From Rickettsiales bacterium (lineage in GTDB: Bacteria > Pseudomonadota > Alphaproteobacteria > Rs-D84): DNA of 35,685 bases. The notes beneath the pieces are model-generated. The model was not told where the DNA came from. It searched no databases and was given only the letters and a program-made list of their open reading frames with translations. Numbering within the stretch: the stretch's first letter is position 1; every line of letters begins with the position of its first letter. The position numbers were made by a program, and so were the translations under genes. Location of the stretch: the NCBI GenBank assembly GCA_031262525.1, contig JAISHM010000021.1, positions 1-35,685 on the forward strand, given 5' to 3'. Shown here one piece after another: positions 31,178-35,685 of this stretch.

Positions 31178-32017
31178 TTAAACCCGACGGACTGCGCGCA
31201 AGTGTGCCGACCGCGCCCGCGGATTTCGCGCCAGTTCATTCGCGTCTGGACGAAATGTTTTCAGATTTACAAAGGGCGCGTCCGCCACAGGAAAGCGCGG
31301 GTCACCAATCGGGGTTATCCATTCGCGAAACTTTGATTTTACAATTCTGTCTTCGCTTGAATGAAACGAGACACACGCGCAAATTCCATTCTTGTTCAAT
31401 AAATTTGGAACCGCGTCCAATGCGTCATGAATTTCCCTAAACTCATCATTTACCGCAATGCGCAATGCCTGGAACACAGGGGCAATATCGCGCGGATTAT
31501 AGATTAAATCGCGCAGCGCAAATGTAGTTTGGGGTTGGGCATCTTTTATTGCACGCGCAATCGCGCCCGCTTTTTTTATATCACCAAAATCGCGTAAAAT
31601 TTGTGTCAATTCAGATACAGGCAGATTTGTAATTAAATCCGCGGCAGATTCACCGCCGCCCCCCATTCGCATATCAAGTGGCGCATCAAATCGCCATGAA
31701 AAACCGCGCCCAGGGTTGTCAATTTGCATACTGGAAATCCCAAAATCAAAAACAATCGCGTCAAATTTTTCCGCTAATTCGCCAATTTTAGAAAACGGGG
31801 AATTTATAAAACGAAACGCGTCGCCAAATTCATTACGCAGACCCGAAGCGTCCATGGTAACCGACGGGTCGCGGTCAAACGCAACCACCCGCGCGCCACG
31901 TTCCAAAAAAGCCCGTGAATAGCCGCCCGCGCCAAATGTTGCGTCCAAAATCAGTTTTCCGCGAATATCGCCCAGTGTTTCCAAAACCGAATCCAAAAGA
32001 ACAGGAATATGCTTCAT
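31178..32017 (-). CDS. rsmH: 16S rRNA (cytosine-1402-N4)-methyltransferase RsmH (MraW)
   Basis: RsmH methylates N4 of C1402 in the decoding centre. The protein (279 aa) begins MKHIPVLLDSVLETL and contains the SAM motif ILDATFGAGGYSRAFLERGA, followed by VVAFDRDPS. Further family blocks are FDFGISSMQIDNPGRGFSW, LDMRMG and the late FHSSEDRIVKSKF. The length is a little below that of most RsmH proteins. I use the second ATG (32017), which matches the family start and is close to the expected transcription start of a TATAAA box at 32031-32026. In most bacteria the gene lies in the mraZ-rsmH-ftsL division cluster; here neither neighbour is present. Confidence 0.94.
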   Translation of the reverse strand: MKHIPVLLDSVLETLGDIRGKLILDATFGAGGYSRAFLERGARVVAFDRDPSVTMDASGLRNEFGDAFRFINSPFSKIGELAEKFDAIVFDFGISSMQIDNPGRGFSWRFDAPLDMRMGGGGESAADLITNLPVSELTQILRDFGDIKKAGAIARAIKDAQPQTTFALRDLIYNPRDIAPVFQALRIAVNDEFREIHDALDAVPNLLNKNGICACVSFHSSEDRIVKSKFREWITPIGDPRFPVADAPFVNLKTFRPDANELARNPRARSAHLRAVRRV

Positions 32018-32025
32018 ACTCATAT

Positions 32026-32031
32026 TTTATA
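32026..32031 (-). promoter_or_regulatory. Possible -10 box for rsmH
   Basis: Minus-strand TATAAA lies 8 nt upstream of the ATG at 32017 and directly against the earlier ATG at 32023. A clear -35 box is lacking (TTGTAT-like sequence about 15 nt upstream). If used, the rsmH mRNA would be leaderless. Confidence 0.35.
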
Positions 32032-32067
32032 CCAAAATAATAAAAAATACAAATTTTATAAAATTAT

Positions 32068-32096
32068 TTGACAAAATAAATTATATAGATTATAAT
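32068..32096 (+). promoter_or_regulatory. Consensus promoter of the 32127-33057 pair
   Basis: TTGACA (32068-32073), 17-nt spacer, TATAAT (32091-32096): a perfect sigma-70 type match. GAGGG near 32116 is the ribosome binding site for ATG 32127. Confidence 0.85.
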
Positions 32097-32126
32097 AAGT
32101 ATATAAATAACAAAAGAGGGATAAAA

Positions 32127-32684
32127 ATGGGTAAATTACCAATCTTGAAAGATTTTGATAAATTTGTTAAAATGACCGATGATATGAATGAATATGTCAA
32201 TGATATGGATTTATTCAGAGCAGAAATTGACGCATTGCGTTTAATGGATAAAATGGATAAAACAGAAAAAAGCGCACTTGAAATTGAAGCACGGGGTATT
32301 TCTTTGGACGCATTGATACAATTGTATAAAATAGATTTAACAACCACATCGCCGCAACAAATTCGTAATTTAATAAAACAGGCAACACCATTTTTATCCA
32401 AAGAATTACGTCAGCGTTCTGATTCCGCCACATTCAGACAATTTGACACAATTCATGATAACCTGGTTGGTGATTCTGTTAGTGTCTTTCTAAAAGGAAT
32501 AGCAAAGTTATATAAACATAAATACGAAGATATGTGGAAAAATTTGGAAGATTATCGTGTGGATATGGACGAACAAATAATAAGAATGACCGACAAAATA
32601 CTTACAATTCCAACACCAAAAGTGCATAATATTCGCCAAGACACACGACAATTTTATAATGAACAACAAATCAAAGGTAAATAA
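32127..32684 (+). CDS. Hypothetical helical protein (185 aa)
   Basis: Not recognised. It is soluble, acidic and mostly helical, with long heptad-like stretches (FDKFVKMTDDMNEYVNDMDL; LMDKMDKTEKSALEIEARGI; YEDMWKNLEDYRVDMDEQII). There are no cysteines and no membrane segment. The gene is AT-rich with a perfect promoter and a good ribosome binding site. It is followed one base after its stop by the gene at 32686, and both end at the terminator at 33064. Strong expression signals on an unknown gene pair make it notable, but nothing in the sequence shows what it does. Confidence 0.65.
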   Translation: MGKLPILKDFDKFVKMTDDMNEYVNDMDLFRAEIDALRLMDKMDKTEKSALEIEARGISLDALIQLYKIDLTTTSPQQIRNLIKQATPFLSKELRQRSDSATFRQFDTIHDNLVGDSVSVFLKGIAKLYKHKYEDMWKNLEDYRVDMDEQIIRMTDKILTIPTPKVHNIRQDTRQFYNEQQIKGK

Positions 32685-32685
32685 A

Positions 32686-33057
32686 ATGAATTGGTTTAAT
32701 AGATTACTGAGTAAAAAAAATAAATATGACCCACTAACTGCAAAACATCTGGCGTTTATGGCAGTTATGGAAAGATATATTATACACCAATCCATAGAAA
32801 TCAAGGAAGAACTGGGTTTATATAAAGCAATAAATACATGCTTGACAGAAAGTATTAAAACCGCAGCGGCTTTTATGCAACCAGTTGATGATTTGGATAA
32901 TTGGGTGCGTAACCAATTACAAAAACATAATAATCCGATTTTTGACGATATTAATATCTCGGATGATAATAAGAAAAAATATTATGATTTGTATAAAAAG
33001 TGCAGAGTTATAAATGCTGAACCCGCCAAAATCGGGTATAGAAGACAAAAAAACTAA
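32686..33057 (+). CDS. Hypothetical protein (123 aa), second gene of a pair
   Basis: Not recognised. It is a helical soluble protein beginning MNWFNRLLSKKNKYDPLTAK, an amphipathic N-terminus that could touch the membrane, followed by HLAFMAVMERYIIHQSIEIK and a basic end. The start at 32686 is chosen because AAAGGT lies 8-13 nt upstream and the ATG follows the previous stop by one base; an ATG at 32659 would overlap the previous gene by 26 bp. It shares the promoter at 32068-32096, and a terminator follows directly. Confidence 0.62.
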   Translation: MNWFNRLLSKKNKYDPLTAKHLAFMAVMERYIIHQSIEIKEELGLYKAINTCLTESIKTAAAFMQPVDDLDNWVRNQLQKHNNPIFDDINISDDNKKKYYDLYKKCRVINAEPAKIGYRRQKN

Positions 33058-33063
33058 TAAAAG

Positions 33064-33086
33064 ACGGGAATTTTCCCGTTTTTTTA
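33064..33086 (+). terminator. Rho-independent terminator
   Basis: ACGGGAA-TT-TTCCCGT followed by a run of Ts, 7 nt after the stop at 33057. Confidence 0.85.
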
Positions 33087-33102
33087 TATACAAAGAAATG
33101 TA

Positions 33103-33130
33103 TTGCTTTTATTTTTATGTTATGTAAAAT
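33103..33130 (+). promoter_or_regulatory. Promoter of tRNA-Gly
   Basis: TTGCTT (33103-33108), 16-nt spacer, TAAAAT (33125-33130). Transcription should begin a few bases before the tRNA 5' end at 33143. Confidence 0.6.
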
Positions 33131-33142
33131 AACGTCGGTTTT

Positions 33143-33216
33143 GCGAGTGTAGTATAATGGTAGAACAAAAGCTTCCCAAGCTTTGGGCGAGGGTTCGATT
33201 CCCTTCACTCGCACCA
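33143..33216 (+). tRNA. tRNA-Gly (anticodon CCC), CCA encoded
   Basis: The acceptor stem GCGAGTG pairs with CACTCGC, followed by the discriminator A and an encoded CCA (33214-33216). The D arm contains AATGGTAGAAC. The anticodon stem AAAGC/GCTTT closes the loop TTCCCAA, giving anticodon CCC (33175-33177), which reads GGG. The T arm is GAGGG-TTCGATT-CCCTT with the conserved TTCGA. The complete cloverleaf gives high confidence. Confidence 0.97.
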
Positions 33217-33307
33217 ATAAAATTATCCCTGAACTTGACTTTTGCAAAAAAAAGCGCAATAATAAGGAACAGAAATAGAAATAAACCCTTTGCCTGTGGG
33301 CACGGGG

Positions 33308-33341
33308 CACCGAACGGCGAGTTCTCGCTCTCGGTGAATTT
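33308..33341 (+). terminator. Hairpin between tRNA-Gly and rpsP
   Basis: CACCGA (33308-33313) pairs with TCGGTG (33331-33336), and GCGAG with CTCGC inside it (loop TT), followed by AATTTTT. It is a GC-rich structure in an AT-rich gap. It may end the tRNA transcript or be a leader element of the rpsP operon. The rest of the gap (33217-33380) holds the AAGGA ribosome binding site of rpsP and nothing else I can name. Confidence 0.55.
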
Positions 33342-33380
33342 TTATTAAAAAAGAAAACAAAAAACAAAAGGAAAAATAAA

Positions 33381-33869
33381 ATGGCAACAGTTATTCGTTT
33401 GGCGCGTTATGGAACAAAGAAACGCCCTTATTATCATATCGTCGTGACCGACTCCAGGGCAGCGCGTAATTCTGGAAATATCCTGGGGGTGATTGGAAAA
33501 TACAATCCTATGGTCGCCAAGGATTCCGCAGACCGGATTAAATTGGATATTGATGCGGCAAAAGTATGGATGGGCAAAGGCGCGCGTCCGTCTGACCGTG
33601 TTTATAAATTTTTGGCAAACGCGGGAGTAGTCGCGGCAAAACCAATCCCAGTCCAGACAAAAAAAGATAAACAATCTGAAAAAACACTGATGAAAATCCG
33701 TGATAAAGAAGCCAAACTGGCAAAAATAGCCGAGGAAAAAGCGGCAGCAGAGGCAGCAGCAAAAGCGGCCGAGGCGCCCACAGAAGTTGCAGAGCCAGCA
33801 GCAGAAACACCAGCAACAGAAGTTGTCGCCGAAGCGTCAGCCCCAGAATCAGAAAGTGCAGAGGCGTAA
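33381..33869 (+). CDS. rpsP: 30S ribosomal protein S16 with C-terminal extension
   Basis: S16 is a component of the small ribosomal subunit. Residues 1-80 are standard: MATVIRLARYGTKKRPYYHI, VVTDSRAARNSGNILGVIGKYNP and KVWMGKGARPSDRVYKFLANAG. The remainder, to residue 162, is an Ala/Glu/Lys-rich low-complexity tail (KIAEEKAAAEAAAKAAEAPT and onward), an extension often seen in alphaproteobacterial S16 proteins. AAGGA 8-12 nt upstream supports the start. It leads the operon rpsP-(115 aa)-rimM-(95 aa)-(99 aa)-trmD. Confidence 0.96.
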   Translation: MATVIRLARYGTKKRPYYHIVVTDSRAARNSGNILGVIGKYNPMVAKDSADRIKLDIDAAKVWMGKGARPSDRVYKFLANAGVVAAKPIPVQTKKDKQSEKTLMKIRDKEAKLAKIAEEKAAAEAAAKAAEAPTEVAEPAAETPATEVVAEASAPESESAEA

Positions 33870-33871
33870 GG

Positions 33872-34219
33872 ATGAGACCATTTATTCTTAGTAAACAAGA
33901 ATTTGGGTGTCTGGCGACTTGGTTTTTGAATCGTAAAAAACGTGCTTTGCGGGCGGAATATCCCAACCGGCAAAGCAAGGTTTTACGTCAACGCATAATG
34001 GCGCAAGAACATAAAAACATAAGCATATCACTTCGGAATTTGGTGGACCAATGTGTTTACAAAGATGAAAATGGAATTATGTCTTTGGATTTGGATGAGT
34101 CGCAAAAACTCTTTGAAAGAATTGAAATAGGACAAAAGTTGCAACTGCGACACATCGAGCATAGACAAAAATTTAGCCAAAATGTTGCACGTAAATATGG
34201 AAAACAGAATGGAGAATAA
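33872..34219 (+). CDS. Hypothetical basic protein between rpsP and rimM
   Basis: Not recognised. This 115-residue protein is basic (FLNRKKRALRAEYPNRQSKV; RHIEHRQKFSQNVARKYGK) with a central acidic part (VYKDENGIMSLDLDESQKLF). There is no membrane segment. Its ATG follows the rpsP stop by 2 nt, with TAAGG as ribosome binding site, and its end overlaps rimM by 11 bp, so it is translated with the ribosomal operon. The charge would suit RNA or ribosome contact, but that is inference only. Most rpsP-rimM-trmD operons lack a gene here. Confidence 0.65.
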   Translation: MRPFILSKQEFGCLATWFLNRKKRALRAEYPNRQSKVLRQRIMAQEHKNISISLRNLVDQCVYKDENGIMSLDLDESQKLFERIEIGQKLQLRHIEHRQKFSQNVARKYGKQNGE

Positions 34220-34661
34220 AACAGATAAAATTTTGGTCGGACGTATTGTTGCCCCCCAGGGGTTGCGTGGCGATGTGCGTGCGCAAGCCTGGACCACCCG
34301 TCCGTCTGATTTTTCCACCCTGCCCGTTTTTTCGGAAAAATATGGCGTGGCGAAATTTGTTCGCGCGGTACCTGGCTCTGACATCGTTATCGTAAAATTT
34401 GACGGAATAAATGACCGAAACACGGCGGAAACACTGCGCGGCGTGGAATTATTTGTTTTGCGTGATGATTTGCCTGTGCTGCCCAGTGGCGAGTTTTACT
34501 ATGCGGATTTGATTGGTATGAATGTTGTCGGACACGGAAAAGTTGTTGATATAAAAAACTTTGGCGCGGGCGATATTTTGGAATTGGACAACGGGGAAAT
34601 GATTCACTTTTCATCCGTGAACATAGACAGGGATAAACGAGAGATACAAATTAAAGAATAA
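34209..34661 (+). CDS. rimM: Ribosome maturation factor RimM
   Basis: RimM binds S19 and helps mature the 30S subunit head. The protein (150 aa) carries the N-terminal barrel motif ILVGRIVAPQGLRGDVRAQA, then VKFDGINDRNTAETLRGVEL and VLRDDLPVLPSGEFYYADLIG, which starts the PRC-barrel domain. The family's usual last block (a PFxxxxVxxVD-like strand) appears reduced to VNIDRDKREIQI, so the protein is on the short side. The start at 34209 gives the family N-terminus; an in-frame ATG at 34197 is an alternative. It lies in the normal rpsP-rimM-trmD order, with extra genes before and after. Confidence 0.92.
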   Translation: MENKTDKILVGRIVAPQGLRGDVRAQAWTTRPSDFSTLPVFSEKYGVAKFVRAVPGSDIVIVKFDGINDRNTAETLRGVELFVLRDDLPVLPSGEFYYADLIGMNVVGHGKVVDIKNFGAGDILELDNGEMIHFSSVNIDRDKREIQIKE

Positions 34662-34666
34662 AAGAA

Positions 34667-34954
34667 ATGAAGGAAAAACTTGATAATACTGCTTACATCC
34701 TAAGATTCAACAGCAAAAATCCAGAATGGAACAAAAAAAGCGTTGCGATAGAAAGGGGGGTAAAGAAAAATTTGCAGTTGCCTTATTGTATTTTAACAGA
34801 AAAAACAAAAAATAAAACACCAGAAAAATCTGGTTACGATGATAGATTCAGGAAAATAATAACTTATTATGTGTATGAACACACAAAAGTAAGTTTTTTG
34901 GATTTTTTAAGTCAAATAGAAAGTTTAACTGAAAAATATTACAAAAAAAGGTAA
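34667..34954 (+). CDS. Hypothetical protein (95 aa) between rimM and trmD
   Basis: Not recognised. It is a basic protein with AYILRFNSKNPEWNKKSVAI, then LQLPYCILTEKTKNKTPEKS, and a helical C-terminus (VSFLDFLSQIESLTEKYYKKR). It starts 5 nt after the rimM stop and is followed 4 nt later by another small gene. It is more AT-rich than rimM and trmD, hinting at a separate origin. No motif allows a function. Confidence 0.6.
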   Translation: MKEKLDNTAYILRFNSKNPEWNKKSVAIERGVKKNLQLPYCILTEKTKNKTPEKSGYDDRFRKIITYYVYEHTKVSFLDFLSQIESLTEKYYKKR

Positions 34955-34958
34955 AAAA

Positions 34959-35258
34959 ATGGGAACGATTAGTATAAAATACACAGAAAATCAGAATAAT
35001 ATCTTGGAATATATACATACACCTTGTGACAATCCATCGAATCACGAATCTTGCACAATTACGAATCATCTGCGGTGCATAGGGCAATCATATAAAATAA
35101 ATAAATCCGATGTGCTTGGCGGGAATGGTTTAGCAAATATCAGCGTTATACTTGATTCAAACCACCCAGACGAAAATATCCCACAGATTATATGTGATGC
35201 GGTTTGTAAAACAGAATGTCCATTTTGTTCAATAAACCCAAGGCTAAAAACATACTAA
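34959..35258 (+). CDS. Hypothetical cysteine-containing protein (99 aa) between rimM and trmD
   Basis: Not recognised. It has three cysteines in the first half (PCDNPSNHESCTITNHLRC) and a C-terminal cluster ICDAVCKTECPFCSIN, spaced C-x3-C-x3-C-x2-C, which could bind zinc or an iron-sulfur centre. There is no signal peptide, so a metal site in the cytoplasm is more likely than disulfides. AAAGGT upstream of the ATG supports the start. It lies just before trmD (5-nt gap). Its AT-rich composition is like that of the 34667 gene, so the two may have been acquired together. Confidence 0.6.
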   Translation: MGTISIKYTENQNNILEYIHTPCDNPSNHESCTITNHLRCIGQSYKINKSDVLGGNGLANISVILDSNHPDENIPQIICDAVCKTECPFCSINPRLKTY

Positions 35259-35263
35259 TAAAA

Positions 35264-35685
35264 ATGCACTTTAATATCATAACTCTTTTCCCTGAAATGT
35301 TTCCTGGGACGCTATTGGGCGGGGTCGTTGGCCGCGCGTTGGGGTCGGGGTTATGGTCACTGGATGTAATAAATATGCGGGATTTTGGCGTTGGAAATTA
35401 TAAAGCAGTTGATGACGAACAATTTGGCGGTGGCGCGGGTCAGGTTATAATGCCGGATGTCATTGCCGCGGCAATAGATTCAATCCCAGACGAAAAACGT
35501 GGTCAAATAATTTACTTTTCCCCACGGGGGGTGGTATGGAATCAAAAAATGGCCCGAGAGTTTGTTATAAGTTCCCCTCCTGTGGAGGGGTGCGGCAACG
35601 CCGCGGGGTGGTTTAGCCAAGCCCGAAATTCACAAAGATATTACAATTTACCTTTTAATCCCGATTTAACTGAACGCGCAAAAGA
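35264..35685 (+). CDS. trmD: tRNA (guanine-37-N1)-methyltransferase TrmD, partial, with a repeat in its reading frame
   Basis: TrmD methylates G37 of tRNAs, preventing frameshifts. From the ATG at 35264 the sequence is typical: FNIITLFPEMFPGTLLGGVVGRAL, then VDDEQFGGGAGQVIMPDVIA and IIYFSPRGVVWNQKMAREF. Normally a short segment then leads to LILxCGRYEGID. Here the frame instead enters SSPPVEGCGNAAGWFSQ, encoded by the repeat copy at 35570-35615, and goes on with RNSQRYYNLPFNPDLTERAK to the window edge without a stop. The gene is either interrupted or carries an in-frame insertion; the part that would decide is outside the window. No frameshift is seen up to 35685. Confidence 0.85.
   Translation, partial: MHFNIITLFPEMFPGTLLGGVVGRALGSGLWSLDVINMRDFGVGNYKAVDDEQFGGGAGQVIMPDVIAAAIDSIPDEKRGQIIYFSPRGVVWNQKMAREFVISSPPVEGCGNAAGWFSQARNSQRYYNLPFNPDLTERAK
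35570..35615 (+). repeat. Palindromic GC element, copy C, inside trmD
   Basis: The first 23 bases (35570-35592; AGTTCCCCTCC-TGT-GGAGGGG and two more) are identical to 559-581 and, in reverse, to 16078-16056. They are followed by a second small stem (GCGGC-AAC-GCCGC) and GGGGTGGTTTA, as in copy A. The AT-rich inverted-repeat half of copy A is not seen here. It keeps the trmD frame open. Confidence 0.8.

Noticed and set aside
33143-33216. tRNA-Gly as a phage or island attachment site
   Set aside because: No integrase, no duplicated tRNA 3' end and no boundary in gene content were found nearby.

Overview
The window looks like a piece of an AT-rich alphaproteobacterial chromosome. The clearest marker is a GcrA-type cell-cycle regulator (10299-10820). 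Support comes from a ruvB-ybgC-tolQ-tolR-tolA run, lpxA-lpxB (so a lipid A outer membrane), a rhizobial PraR-like XRE regulator, and an S16 protein with an Ala/Glu-rich tail. Broken-up operons (rsmH away from a division cluster, dnaK without dnaJ, tolA without tolB/pal) and many lineage-restricted exported proteins suggest an uncultured, possibly host- or gut-associated member. The taxon is inference, not proof.

Layout. 1-1160: one small gene, then about 0.9 kb of repeats: a 55-bp tandem array, a MITE-like element and REP-like palindromes. 1160-5243: a kinase-like gene coupled to a HAD phosphatase, tlyA, an XRE regulator, a 4.5S SRP RNA on the minus strand, a small membrane protein and a TrmN6-like methyltransferase. 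5287-8298: a polytopic membrane protein and lpxA-lpxB. 8430-15031: envelope genes around gcrA, including a prepilin peptidase and several large exported or membrane-anchored proteins of unknown function. 15058-21546 (minus strand): an unknown protein, a repeat island, then a long operon read from high to low coordinates: alpha/beta hydrolase-like, DUF3800, ruvB, nucleotide-modification-like, ybgC, tolQ, tolR, GNAT, tolA. 21681-25281: exported protein, two-component pair, small membrane protein. 25310-32017: LysM protein, phosphofructokinase, dnaK, two unknowns, rsmH. 32068-35685: two small unknown genes, tRNA-Gly(CCC), then an rpsP-rimM-trmD operon with three unknown genes interspersed; trmD runs off the end.

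The most unusual theme is repeat invasion. Two or more palindromic families fill the intergenic islands, and members also lie in frame inside lpxB (about 8 extra residues) and trmD, both usually essential genes. This resembles the in-frame palindromic elements known from Rickettsia. Other points worth a second look are a tandem array whose hairpins keep pairing through wobble-compatible changes, promoters that place the start codon at or next to the expected transcription start (leaderless mRNAs), a hydrolase-fold protein with His in place of the nucleophile Ser, a very compact TolQ, and an A8 run where one indel would add a plausible C-terminal tail.
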